NCBI GenBank assembly: GCA_018806915.1
Contig: JAGKQI010000049.1
Coordinates: 682,001-746,000, forward strand
DNA from: Phytophthora colocasiae
Lineage: Eukaryota; Oomycota; Peronosporomycetes; Peronosporales; Peronosporaceae
Direction: 5' to 3'
DNA length: 64,000 nucleotides
Shown: one piece after another, positions 1 to 9,862 of the stretch
Layout of the letters: each line of letters begins with the position of its first letter
Position numbering within the stretch: the first letter of the stretch is position 1
Notes under the pieces: generated by a model
What the model saw: the letters and a program-made list of their open reading frames with translations, nothing else
What the model was told of the DNA's origin: nothing
Database searches by the model: none
Position numbers and translations under genes: made by a program

Positions 1-402
1 GAACAGATTGGCGATTGTGTTCTGGGATAGCAGATCACCGGTTTCAATTTGGGAGGGTCTAACGGCATTGTCGTCGCCACTCCCTGCGCTTTCGAGCTGC
101 GTTTCCTTACGTGTTTCCTCGGGTACTTGGCTTTCCTGATGAGTAGCCAGCGACACTGCGTCGCTTTCGTTTTCGTCAAGCAATCCAGATCGGAAGGAGT
201 AATTAATGACAGCGGTCTCACCGACGAGAGCTTTAGAATTGTCAGGAGTAATGTACGTCCAGTCATTCTGGATCCCCGTAGGCCGTCTTGACTTCCACCC
301 CGCCGCCTTTAGCTGTCTCCACAAGTGTCTAAAGTCTACATCACTTGCGACCGCAGCTGGGGCGACGCGTCTTCCGCGACGACTTGACCGCTTGCTCGCC
401 AT
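1..402 (-). CDS. PiggyBac-associated N-terminal domain protein (partial, runs off left edge)
   Basis: An open frame of 134 codons runs from an ATG at 402 to the window edge with no stop. After a basic start (MASKRSSRRGRR) it carries the motif LWRQLKAAGWKSRRP (residues about 26-40) followed by NDWTYITP. This LWR-x-L-x2-AGWK-x-R-x-P...TY domain recurs at the N-terminus of oomycete PiggyBac-type transposase proteins, and a second copy lies divergently at 870. An acidic Ser/Glu-rich linker follows, as expected before the catalytic part, which would lie outside the window. The ATG is preceded at 414-430 by a weak match (CTCATTCG) to the oomycete initiator. The family assignment is inference from motif similarity inside this window; the role of the domain (probably DNA binding) is not shown. 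Confidence 0.6.
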   Translation of the reverse strand, partial: MASKRSSRRGRRVAPAAVASDVDFRHLWRQLKAAGWKSRRPTGIQNDWTYITPDNSKALVGETAVINYSFRSGLLDENESDAVSLATHQESQVPEETRKETQLESAGSGDDNAVRPSQIETGDLLSQNTIANLF

Positions 403-839
403 CCAGCGGAATCTCGAATGAGTGGCCAAGCGTATCCACTATCAGCCTGATCCCCCTCCCCTGGCCTGGTTCTGTGTTGTTTCCCGAAGGACCTCTCACA
501 CCTTATTTCTGGCAATACACTTGATTAAAGTATTCAAAGCCAATTTCTTATATACTTCGGAGAATGTCGTAACTGACGACATAGTAGAATCAGGAAGTCG
601 TAAGTGACGACGTCCGGAACCAAGGTGTTAACCCCTCTAAAGCGCTGCTCTGTATCATACAGATTAAGCAGTATGATAAGATTTAATATTTGGCTATCTT
701 GCCATCAAGCCACATCTAAACATTTTTATTGGGCAGAGACGCGATGATTATCCTTGTGGAGTATGCTGGGAAGATAGGTGGCGATTATTCACCCTCCATA
801 AGAAATACGATATAAATCCGCCAGAGGTTTGCTAACCAT

Positions 840-853
840 TCATTTTGCAATTT
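840..853 (+). promoter_or_regulatory. Oomycete core promoter (Inr + flanking element)
   Basis: TCATTTTGCAATTT matches the oomycete initiator/flanking promoter consensus TCATTYYNCAWTTT at every defined position. It sits 17-30 nt before the ATG at 870, with a TATAAA at 811-816 about 25 nt further upstream. This is the strongest single sign that the DNA is oomycete and that 870 is a true start. Confidence 0.75.
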
Positions 854-869
854 GTTCTTTATCTCAACG

Positions 870-1337
870 ATGAACGCGCCGAACAAGAAGCCTTTTAAGC
901 AACTGTGGAGAGACCTGAGTAAAGCTGGATGGAAGGCCCGGAAGCCACGAGGTCTCAGTGTCGATTACACATACGTCAAACCTGGGATTCGTGGACAGTG
1001 ATATCGAGTCTGACAGTGATTTTGAGGACGAAAGCGAGTTATTCGAACAGGACGACAGGGCAATGAGAGAGCTTAGGGTGAGTGGGTGGACAATCTACGA
1101 TGAACATCAATCCAGTAAGTCAGTATTATACAGAATAAGAATACGTGCATCAATCTAATTCTGTATCTTTTCCTTTTAGGTGATTTACAAATGCCTGGAG
1201 CGACCGATCTGTATGGAGGTTCTTTTGGACCGACCAGGTCTGCGGCAGCTTTTGCCGAGTCGCCATTGGGTATGTTCTTTTACTTCATGCCGAAGAAGCT
1301 CTGGCTTCACACCGAGAAATGCTGCGGGGCTGCGTAG
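870..1337 (+). pseudogene. PiggyBac-type transposase, N-terminal part, spliced and frameshifted
   Basis: From the ATG at 870 the frame reads KKPFKQLWRDLSKAGWK...TYVKPG, the same LWR..AGWK domain as at 1-402, then stops near 995. A one-base shift restores an acidic linker (DSDIESDSDFEDESELFE). A good intron follows: donor GTAAGT at 1115, branch-like CTAAT, acceptor TTTTAG ending 1179 (65 bp). Splicing keeps the frame and gives YGGSFGPT...SPLGMFFYFMPKKLWLH, which aligns with YGPTEAV...SPIQLFFFFLPPRLWLR in the PiggyBac gene at the right end of the window; that gene has an intron at nearly the same place. The frame stops at 1335-1337 and no DDE catalytic part follows, so this is a truncated 5' remnant. 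Confidence 0.6.
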
Positions 1338-1704
1338 GTGTGCACCGCACAGAGGAAGTTTAGTTGACTCGTAGAGTCCTGCTTGCAAGGCACTAGCCTT
1401 CGGTTCTATACAAGAACCAAGTAGTCCACTAAATACGGGCCTATCACTATTAGTGTCCCTATAATAAAAGGACTAACACTAATTATGTAAAATGCAAACT
1501 GATTTTTTATTGACTTTATGGCCCTAATCCTAAATGTAACGGATTTAGTATCTAGCATACTAAATCCTAATCAAAATGCAACGTGAGGCTCTGAGGCCAT
1601 CTACGTATCTACTCGTGTGTGCCACACCATTATGTAGCCACATAAATGTATCCACGTGTGTCACACACCAACGAGAAACATTCGTGTAACATCCCCGTTA
1701 CAAG
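1338..1704. other. Intergenic, no gene seen
   Basis: AT-rich non-coding sequence with repeated short stretches around TATCTAGCATACTAAATC. Open frames here are short and lack coding character on both strands. Confidence 0.5.
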
Positions 1705-1862
1705 AAAGAAACAAATGACTATCGGCTGGAGTGTATACCCGTGGTTGTCAAGCAGCAGCGCGCGAAGCAGCTGCTGGCTCAAGCAAAGGATCCTAGGAAG
1801 TCTGTACAATCTATCGAGGAGCTGGAGGAGAAGCTGCGTCGGGCGAAACCGGTCAAGGCACA
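1705..1862 (+). pseudogene. Coding-like fragment cut by the Gypsy-A LTR
   Basis: An open plus-strand stretch reads as a basic helical peptide (QQRAKQLLAQAKDPRKS, then IEELEEKLRRAKPVKAH) that looks like real coding sequence, but it ends exactly where the LTR-like repeat begins at 1863. It has no recognisable start and no family could be named. The simplest reading is a host or transposon exon truncated by the insertion. Confidence 0.3.
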
Positions 1863-2890
1863 TGTGGTGGGGCGGATCTGCCAAAATCTCGTTAAGGCAG
1901 GTCTCGATCACCACTTGCGCCCAGACACCGACTAACGGAGGGGGTCCCCCGATGATCCGTGATCTAGCTGTGTGTAGTTTCACCTTGTGTACCCGTCGGT
2001 AGGCGGGTTACGCTCTTCCAGGTGACTTCTGAAGGTGTCTTGTAGGCCGGAAGAAAGTCTTGCGTGACGTAGGGGTTTGAGGTAGCGTGGAAGTTCTTCA
2101 CTCCACCTCGGGGTACTTGATCCCGGTCGTAGGCGAGTTCTTGAGCCTTGATCCGGGCGCCTGGTTCTCGATCCAGGTCTTCCAATAGTCCAATGTTCGG
2201 GATCCAGTCCCTTCCTTTCCGTTGTTTTCCGCTTCCGATAGCGGGGGTCTTGAGGGGGTGAGATTCGACGGGATCGTCAGGCTAAACAACCAATTCCTTC
2301 CGATCCGATGTATGCACTTAAAGGATAGGTCACTAGATAGGGCAAAACTGGCCAATATATTATCCAGTCTTAACCGCTGTACTAGATCACTTATCCTTAC
2401 CTTCCCGACGCTTGTAGGGCCAATGTAGTTCCCGGTTCCAGGCGCAGCGAAGACACTTGAGTGGTTCAGGGCAAATTCGATTCTGTTTATGGTTATCCCT
2501 ATGCCTACTAGTCCCATCCTGATTTACTATCCTACGATCACCTGACACTGGCTACATGGCTGATCTCTAACCTTGCTCCGCTAACCCTGATCGGGAGCCG
2601 ATTTCGTACTTAACCGGGGTGCGATCTCGTACCTAACCGAGACACGATCTTGTACCTAACCGGGACGCGATCACGTACTTAACCGGGAGCCGATCGCGTA
2701 CTTAACCGGGGTATGATCACCCCGTGATCCTACTCGACCGTCGTCCGGGAACTCAGGATCAGACCCTTAGAAGAGTCCACATTGAGCCTGGGGTCGAGCT
2801 TGGTTTGGGACTGATCTCGTACTTAGTCGGAGAGTGATCACCCCGTGATCTCGCTTGGCCGCCGCCTGGAGAATCGGGATCATGTCGTCG
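1863..2890 (-). repeat. Gypsy-A LTR-like repeat, copy 1 (3' LTR)
   Basis: About 1 kb is shared in direct orientation with 14618-15650 and in inverted orientation with 17030-18058. It starts TGTGGTGGGGCGG on the plus strand, which is an element-sense LTR end of ...CCACCACA. Similarity to copy 2 is high to about 2720, fades after about 2890, and the 5' boundary is uncertain. The block includes 23-bp tandem repeats. Short ORFs here occur in all copies and are not genes. Confidence 0.6.
2595..2712. repeat. Five tandem 23-bp units inside the LTR
   Basis: Five head-to-tail units share the core CGATCTCGTACTTAACCGG with small changes. The same array occurs in the other two LTR copies (about 15346-15465 and, inverted, 17220-17340), with extra isolated units at 2815 and 15565. 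Each unit carries GATC. Position within the LTR suggests enhancer-like or protein-binding repeats; that is inference. Confidence 0.75.
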
Positions 2891-3318
2891 GAAGGCTTCA
2901 AGGTGTCTGGGTGAGTCAAGGGTCAGGACTGTACCCACGTAGGCCTCCGTCATCGTCGATCGTGCGGGGACACTCTTGATCTCGTCGCTCTTCCACCCGG
3001 TAGGGCTTCGATCACCATCAACCATCCTTCCACGTTCCTCGAGTTACCTTCCGCCGGTGTCTCCGTTACCTGTTCCCGGACGGGATCCATCGTGTCCTCA
3101 TCTGATTCGCCTCAGATCTGGGCATCACAGGTGTCCCCTGTCGCTTGTTCCGGCTCTCCCCAGTTATGTGGCTGGTATTGCCTTTCCGGGAAATCTTCTC
3201 GACCGCTTTACCACATCCGCCCTCAGCACGTAAGTTGGGCTGGCGCAGCTCACTTCGGGCTCATTTCCACATTCGCCATCCGGGACGCCAGTCGTTCAAG
3301 CAACTTCAACTCTCCACG

Positions 3319-6300
3319 ATGTCCGATCCGCCTCCCTCGCCTCCCCGTTCTCCCTCGCCTCCCCGTTCTCCCTCGACGCCGAGGACTCCCTCGAGCGAGC
3401 ACTCGGTTCGATCGGCTCGTTCTGCCGTCTCACACTTCTCCACCCCCGGTGTAAACCCTGAGCTTTTCACCCTACGCGCAAGACTGGCCCACAGTCAGCG
3501 GATGCGAGAGACCCTGGGTCGTGATCGGGATCACCTGGACAATACCGTCCGCCGGTTGCGGTCCGAGATCGAGGATATGGAACGCTTCCGGGACGACCAG
3601 GCAGAGGAGATCCTGCGTCTGAATATCGAAATTGCTCGTCTGCGGTCGGGAACTGGAGGCGCCACTGGCGAAGACACAATCGCCGCCCTGCAAGATCAGC
3701 GAACTCAGCACGACGCCGAGTGACGGGACTCTGAACAGCGAATGGCTCGGATCCAGGCGCAGCTTGACTCTGCGCTCGAGGATCTCGACTCCCGACTAGC
3801 CGAACTCCGCGAAGCAGGGGAGGCCGAGATCGAACTCCGAGACAAGCTCCAGGATCGCGAACGGGAGCTCGCTGCAGTGCGCTACGATCTCACCCTCGCT
3901 CAGCGTAGCCTCGATCGCCGGCAGCGGGACGATTCTCTCCCGGGTCAGCAAGCTGCCCAAGCCATGCCGGGCAGTCACGCTCAAGCCTCTACAGGGGAAG
4001 CCCGGTTGAGGCTGGAGCTGACCAGGGCCCAGGCGGAATTGCTCACAGCTCGAGCCGAGATCGCGTATCTGGACCGCGAGGCTGAGGATCGTAAGGCTGA
4101 ACCGGCTCGAGCACGTCTCGCCCTGTAGGATGCACCCGCATCGGGTCTCCCCGTTCCGTCCTCGGATGCGACCGCTAATGCCGCCGCAATCTCCAGTTTG
4201 GAGCAAGATCTGGCGGACGCCTTGGGGAACCTGGAGATTGTCCAGTACGACCGGGATCAACTCTCCGTCAAGCATCGTACCGCGGTCGCCGAGCAGGATC
4301 AAGCTGTCACCGATCGGGATCAGGCTTGCCGCGACCGGGATCAAGCGACGCAGGATCTCGATCGGGTTACGGCGGATCGGGATCGGGTCCAGGCCGACCT
4401 GGACGCCGCCTCCCAAGATCGCTTAGCAGCTCTCACAGACTGCGACGTAGCCCGTGCTGCTCGGGACGCTGCCACACAGGAACTCAACCAACTCCAACAA
4501 CAGAACGCAGAGCTCCGACAGGCCCACCAGGTGCTAGACGCCGATTATGCGGAGGCTGAACAGCAACTGCATCATGCTGAAGATTCTTCAGCTCGGTTGT
4601 CCTCATGGATCGCGGATCGGCGGGTAGCCCGTGCTGCTAAAAGATCCCGAAGCGCCTCCGCTTCCCCCGCTGTTCCCCCTCACGCGCGCAAACGTCCCGT
4701 TCGGAGTTCCTCAGCCCCCCGTGTTCTAGGTGCCGCTGCTACCGGAGCTGCCGGGTCCACCCAGCCCGCCCCACCAGCGGTTCCAACCCCTGCAGGGTCA
4801 ACGGCGAGCCCTCTGGATCTGTTGGCGGATCAAGCTTCCGGGCAGACTGGCGAGGAGGGAACCGACACTCCGGTGCTTCCGCTCCCCCCGCTGTTCCCCC
4901 TCACGCGCGCAAACGTCCCGTTCGGAGTTCCTCAGCCCCCCGTGTTCTAGGTGCCGCTGCTACCGGAGCTGCCGGGTCCACCCAGCCCGCCCCACCAGCG
5001 GTTCCAACCCCTGCAGGGTCAACGGCGAGCCCTCTGGATCTGTTGGCGGATCAAGCTTCCGGGCAGACTGGCGAGGAGGGAACCGACACTCCGGTGCTTG
5101 ATCAGGCCCCGGCGCCGGCTGATCAGCCGACAGGTCAGCTCGGATCGGACCCAACCGGTGGTGACTCACAGGACGAAGACGAGGAAGACTCCGACTACGA
5201 TCCCAACCACCCGTTCTCATCGCCATCCGAGGGAGAAGAGAGTCCGGAACGCGGAAGGGAAACCAGTCCTGAGGCTGGATCGGAACATCCCAGTGAGGCG
5301 GAGGACTCCGAGGATGACGTTGCCCTACGTATGGTTCGCCAACGGTCCATCTCATCGCATCGGCGAGAGTCCGGCCGGGTTCCGAAAGGCCGATCTTTGA
5401 GCGCCCGGGGATCGGGGTCTCCAGGCGGATCAAGCTCGTCTCCGGACGGAACCAACCGGTCGCCGTCAGGATCTCCCCCGGGTTCACCGCCGCCGTCACC
5501 TCCTCCGTTGCCTCCTTTCGGCGGTTCTCCACCCTCGGGCTCCAACCACCTCTGTTCCCGGCCGCTTCTTTCATTCCGGGCTACGATCGGCAGCGTACCT
5601 TCGCCGCTGCGGACGTCGAACCGTGGGACCCGCAGGTGATCGGGCAGTATTCGATCGTGGGCTTGATTGCCAATTCCTTGGCCAAACGGTTGCTGATCCC
5701 CTCAGGTTGGCTGTTCCCTTCCCGGATGCAGGCCGGACCCGTACCGACTCCTGGCACCGACTATCTCAACGAGTTGATTACAGGCGTGAACGTGCTCGAT
5801 CTGTTGGTCCGGGAACCATGGAACGACTTCCCGAATCCGGGGTCTCTCACGTTCGACCTCGATCTACATGAGAGAGAGGGAACACCCCTCGCGGCCATAG
5901 CTGCTACTTATCGTGTTCTGGAAGGGCGGCACCGTCAGGCGTTTCGGGAGGCTACCCACAATCTCGAGATCACCACTGCCATGCAAACCGCGGATCTTAC
6001 GCTACAGCAGTATTACGCGGCTCGCAAGGCCAGACGGAGTCGCGCTGGGTCAGCTTGGCGCCAATTCCTCGCCTCCTCCCCCGCCATGATGCGCAATCAG
6101 TGGTTCGACATCGACATCTTGCTGGATCCATTCTTTCTCCACCTCCCTATCCCCGCAGTGGATGCTGTTCGTTGGTATCCCGGTGTGGTTTCTCGGCGTG
6201 CCAACCGGGCGGACCCCAACGCGAACGTTCCCGAGCCAGCGAACCTGATCGAGGCGTTGGCGGAGTGTGATGAAGCGGACCCGTGGCGCAACCAATACCG

Positions 6301-6388
6301 AGGTAACCCGATCGACCATCCCGCTACCCAGATCCCCCGCCTCCCCGGCAAGTTCGATCCTCGTCCTGCTGGGACGGGTTCCCCGTAA
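3319..6388 (+). pseudogene. Antisense extra ORF (aORF) of Gypsy-A, about 1,000 codons, lightly broken
   Basis: From the ATG at 3319 (MSDPPPSPP) one frame runs to 4950, interrupted only by TGA at 3721 and TAG at 4126. After a 221-bp tandem duplication it resumes in the shifted frame to 5639, and after one more shift continues to the stop at 6386-6388. The inferred protein has a Pro/Ser-rich start, long coiled coils (e.g. RLRSEIEDMERFRDDQAEE), repeated DRDQ heptad-like units (about 4250-4440), a Ser/Pro-rich hinge, an acidic stretch (DEDEEDSDYDPN), and a conserved-looking globular C-terminus of about 250 residues beginning near FIPGYDRQRTF with PWDPQVIGQYSIVG. It lies tail-to-tail with the integrase/chromodomain end and head toward the 3' LTR. 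No known domain was recognised; a structural (second Gag-like) or regulatory protein is a guess. It may instead belong to a nested element, but no boundary is visible. Confidence 0.65.
4671..5099. repeat. 221-bp tandem duplication in the aORF
   Basis: The sequence from TGTTCCCCCT at 4671 recurs at 4892, and CCGGTGCTT at 4870 recurs at 5091: an exact period of 221 bp, two copies. Because 221 is not a multiple of three it throws the first copy into a frame that stops at 4948-4950. The copies look identical, so the event is recent. Confidence 0.9.
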
Positions 6389-6761
6389 GTCACGCTTCGA
6401 CTTCTAACTGTCGGAACCGCGATCACCCGCGACGAGGCGCGAGGCTCCTCTCTTGGTCCGACCCCGGAATCCTCAGCTGAGGCCGCTCTGCACGCTTCAT
6501 ATTTCCATTCGTAATCCTCGTAATCCATCCGTAGCTTTCGTCATCTCCATTCCCATAGTCATTCCTATCATGCTCCGTTGTTCTGAGACCGTGATCCTCC
6601 TTCCTTTCCATTCCGACATTCAGGATCACCTTTTTCAACATCCACTTCCCTGTTCACATGCATATACACAAATACAAAATTCTCGTCCTGATCTGGATTT
6701 TACTCCACATCAGCTTCCTCGATCACGGTGAAGCAACCCGGTTGCCTCACCCGACGTTCAC
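6389..6761. other. Spacer between aORF and integrase ends
   Basis: Non-coding gap between two converging reading frames. It probably contains the 3' ends of both transcripts; no clear terminator or gene was seen. Confidence 0.4.
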
Positions 6762-7244
6762 TTACACCTCTTCGTGCGATTGCATCACGCCAAACTGGTT
6801 TCGGTTCACATGATCCCGCAGGAACGCACTTAGTATAGCTCCACAGTTGAGATCAGCTTCATCGACCCAAGTCGGTTCGTCGTAGCCGACCCAATACACC
6901 AGAAACTCTCGGTAGATTCTGCCGTAGCGGGTCCTTTTCCCGCACCGCATATCGGAAATTCGCTCGACCTCATACTCATCGGCATCTAGATCTGGGGTCC
7001 AACTATCCTCCGGTAGTGGGGTCTCGTCGAAACCAAGGCGATCGGCTTCGTTCACCGTCAGCTCGACTCGAGGTCGGTCAGGGAAACTCCGCACCAGCTT
7101 CAGCTTCGAGACATGAACTATTGGGAATATGTGGTATCCGGATCCCGCAATCTCCAACTTGATCGTGAACTCATTGATCTTCTCTGCTACTCGGAACGGG
7201 CCATGCCATAATTGCGCCAACTTGCGCGCGTAACCCTCCCTCAC
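6762..7244 (-). CDS. Gypsy-A integrase C-terminus with chromodomain
   Basis: This 160-residue frame starts inside the integrase C-terminal domain (LAQLWHGPFRV, IVHVSKLKLVRSFPDRP, the SH3-like fold of Gypsy integrases). It then carries a chromodomain from about residue 90: YEVERISDMR...YLV-like YREFLVYWVGYDEPTWVDEADL. In chromoviruses this module reads histone marks and steers insertion. It is the end of the polyprotein; the segment joining it to the catalytic core (7241-7438) is frameshifted. The aORF faces it about 370 bp away. Confidence 0.85.
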   Translation of the reverse strand: MREGYARKLAQLWHGPFRVAEKINEFTIKLEIAGSGYHIFPIVHVSKLKLVRSFPDRPRVELTVNEADRLGFDETPLPEDSWTPDLDADEYEVERISDMRCGKRTRYGRIYREFLVYWVGYDEPTWVDEADLNCGAILSAFLRDHVNRNQFGVMQSHEEV

Positions 7245-7394
7245 CCGATCCAGGTATAGTCAAACCCGAGACCCGGCTTCGATCTGGTGAGGATCGATTC
7301 TCTCATTATGCTGATCGGCTCGGTCGGCGATCGCCTCACGCAGTCGGGCATTGACTTGTTCCCGCGACTGCTGGTAGTATCTTTGGACCCTATA

Positions 7395-8160
7395 TCACCA
7401 TCGTAGAGGATCACGATCATGGCGTCTGGTAGACCCAACTGGGATCGTAGCCTCCAACGTCGATCTCGGATTCCACCCGTGAACTAAGTAGTGAGGGGTA
7501 TCTCCCCGGATCCGGTCGTTGGCAGTGTTGAACGCGAACGTTAACCGCTCTGCGTACTCATCCCAGTCCTTCTGATCGAGATCTTGGACATACATCTTGA
7601 TCGCCCTCGTTGCAGTCTGTACCATTCGTTCTGCTGTTCCGTTGGCTTGGGGGCGATATGCCATCGTCGCTCGCTGCCGTTGCCTCAATATCCTGTTGAA
7701 GGATCGGAAGAAGTCGGACATGAATCCCGGCTCCCTATCGTGTCGAATGATCTCGCTGGCACCAAACCTTCGGAACACGCACTCCTCAGATTCCGCGATC
7801 GTCTGAGCGGATCGAGAAGAACTGGCCTTGGCGATCACATATCCCGAGAACAGATCGACCCAGATCAGCAATTCGGTGTTGCCCTTATCGGATCTGGGCA
7901 AGGACGGTATATGATCCATCGCTATAATCTGGAACGGGTAAGTTGCTTGCCGGTTCCCTGGGGATTCGCCTCCCTTTTCCTGCCTCGCTATCCACACACT
8001 CCCCCACGTATTTTTGCACGCTTCGATAAAGCCCTCTCCAGTGAAAGTGATCTCGGATCCGCTGGTAGGTGCGGCCGATTCCCTGATGTCCGCCCTCGAG
8101 AGTCGTATGATAATGGTGTAGGACATCCTGCTGCAACGTCTCAGGGACCACTAGCTTCAT
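7395..8160 (-). CDS. Gypsy-A integrase zinc-binding and catalytic core
   Basis: The zinc-binding start (HHYHTTLEGGHQGIGRTYQ...CVDSEAGKG, about 8130-8000) has Ser where the last Cys of the HHCC motif normally is. It is in a different frame from the core, so a frameshift separates them. The core shows the D,D,E triad: AMDHIPSLP, RHDREPGFMS and NGTAERMVQ. It also has WDEYAERLTFAFNTA, typical of Ty3/Gypsy integrases. The core inserts cDNA into the genome. This copy is inactive because of the frame break. Confidence 0.85.
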
Positions 8161-8933
8161 CAGTCGATCCTGGTCGACGTTCGATCTCGGCGTCGGGGGA
8201 CAGTAGAAAAGTAGATATGCTCGTCCACCTCGTAGTCCGACGTGATTTTGCCACAGGATCGTGATTCCGCCTGGGTGAGTTCCGCGATCGGCCCGATTAG
8301 GTACTTCTTCAATCCCGCAATCCAGGTCTCTTCATCCTGCGCTCGCTTGATCAGATCGATCCTCATCTCTCGGACCAACTCCTCTTGTAGGACGGCGGCA
8401 TCCGATCTCGCTCGAGCAGCTCGTGTAGCCACTACCGCCACTCGCACCACCCGCTCTTCGGTCTTGGGGACCAGGATCTCACCTAGTCGATTTAGGGTGA
8501 CTAGATCCTGCTGATCCTCCACGGCGCGAACCTCGATCCCGTCTTGACGTTGTAGAGCGGCGCTGGCCAGGCTATCAGCACTTCCGTTCCAGTCTCTCTT
8601 CACATGTACCAGCTCGTGATCGCTCCATCCCTTCAAGCGATCGAGTGTTCTCTGTTTCAGCAACGTTAATCCTGGCGCCTTGCAGCCGATTTCGCCACGA
8701 ACTTGACGGATCACGAGGTTCGAGTCCCCACAGATCACCAGGCGGCGGCGATCCCGTTCCGCGAGCATATCGAGGCCTAAGAGGAGCCCGTTATATTCTG
8801 CCTCATTAACCGTAAGGCCCTCGGCATAGCCGGATCTAGCTTCAGTTACCTCCCAACCAGGTAGGCTCCACACGATCGCACTGAAAGCGCCCCCACCTCG
8901 TTTGACCCGGGCAGATCCGTCGAAACTTAACAC
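8160..8933 (-). CDS. Gypsy-A second, complete RNase H domain (archaeal-like type)
   Basis: Starting SFDGSARVKRGGGAFSAIVW, this frame has all catalytic acids of RNase HI: D in SFDGSA, E in NEAEYNGLLLGL, D in CGDSNLVIRQV and D in NGSADSLASAAL. The GDS-LVI-QV-GE and HVKRDWN patterns are those of the archaeal/bacterial-type RNase H that plant Tat elements and some oomycete Gypsy elements acquired in addition to their own. It lies after the decayed native RNase H and a basic, Pro-rich linker (about 9100-8940), and before the integrase. It would degrade the RNA strand of the cDNA hybrid. Confidence 0.85.
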   Translation of the reverse strand: MLSFDGSARVKRGGGAFSAIVWSLPGWEVTEARSGYAEGLTVNEAEYNGLLLGLDMLAERDRRRLVICGDSNLVIRQVRGEIGCKAPGLTLLKQRTLDRLKGWSDHELVHVKRDWNGSADSLASAALQRQDGIEVRAVEDQQDLVTLNRLGEILVPKTEERVVRVAVVATRAARARSDAAVLQEELVREMRIDLIKRAQDEETWIAGLKKYLIGPIAELTQAESRSCGKITSDYEVDEHIYFSTVPRRRDRTSTRID

Positions 8934-9233
8934 CCATAGTTCCTCGCCCTGATTTACCGTGGGTACCGGGGTTTGGATCCGGCGTTTGGGTTCCTTTCGT
9001 GGTGCGATCGCGATCAGAGCTTCATCGATCTCCGCTCTGGGCGTTATGCTGGCCGCGATCGCCCCCAGTATTTCGTCTTCGCCCTTCGTACATTTCGTGA
9101 TCTCAAGCGACCACGGAGATAGGAGTGCAGACCATTGACCCAGACGCCCCTAGAGACCGGAAGACTTGAACAGCCAGGCAAGGGTAGAATGCCGGGTCAA
9201 GACCTTGATCCGGCGACTCACCAACATGGTGTA

Positions 9234-9800
9234 CTACAGATCCAGGATCCGTAGCAGGGACAACACTTCTTTCTCTGCGACGTTGTAGTTCAACTCGTTC
9301 GTTTTCAGGGTTCGGCTAGCGAACGCGACCGGGTGGTAGATCTGGTCATGTTCTTGCGTCAACGCGGCGGAGATCGCCCAGTCACTGGCATACACTATCA
9401 CCACAGGCAATTTCGCCGTATCGAAGTGACGGAGGACCGGAGTCGACGCGATCTTAGTTTTCAAGGCTATGAATGCCTCGTGCGCTCTACCCCACTTCTC
9501 ATCACCCGCCTCGAGTTTCGTGGTGATTTTAATCTCGCTCGGTCCGGAGGGAGTTGCCGCCCCCAGGTCTGGATCCGGGGTGTTGCCGCCTTCTTGACCC
9601 GAGATGTCTCGTGATCATGACTCCGGCTTAGTAGAATCATGAGAGATCAGGTTCATCCCGTCCATGATCTTCCGTAGGTCCGGTCGTTTCTTCAGCTCTG
9701 CAAACTCCACTTCACGTAGTTCATATAGAACCGATGCATAGATCGCGTAATCTTCGATGAACCGACTGTAGTAGTTCAGGCTCCCCAAGAAGGACTGCAT
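9234..9800 (-). pseudogene. Gypsy-A RT connection and degenerate native RNase H
   Basis: 9800-9615 reads FLGSLNYYSRFIEDYAIYAS, the RT thumb/connection of Gypsy elements. 9464-9234 is the start of the ordinary Gypsy RNase H (VYASDWAISAALTQ, PVAFASRTLKTNELNYNVAEKEVLSLL). The usual first catalytic Asp (DASD) is Tyr here (VYASD), so this domain cannot be catalytic as written. Downstream, after a TAG and still in Gypsy-like sequence (about 9230-9120), the tail TRHSTLAWLFKSSGL is recognisable. The pattern fits a tether domain made redundant by the second RNase H. Confidence 0.75.
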
Positions 9801-9862
9801 GGATCGGAGCGACCCTGGGAACGGTAGATCCGTCAGCGGTTCCAGGTCCTTCGGGTTTGCCT

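Noticed and set aside
1990..2517. ORFs in the LTR (e.g. 139 and 73 codons on the minus strand)
   Set aside because: Present in all LTR copies with composition-driven openness and no recognisable domain; treated as LTR sequence.
2595..2712. Regular 23-bp repeats as a possible CRISPR-like array
   Set aside because: Units are head-to-tail without unique spacers, lie inside LTRs and the genome is eukaryotic.
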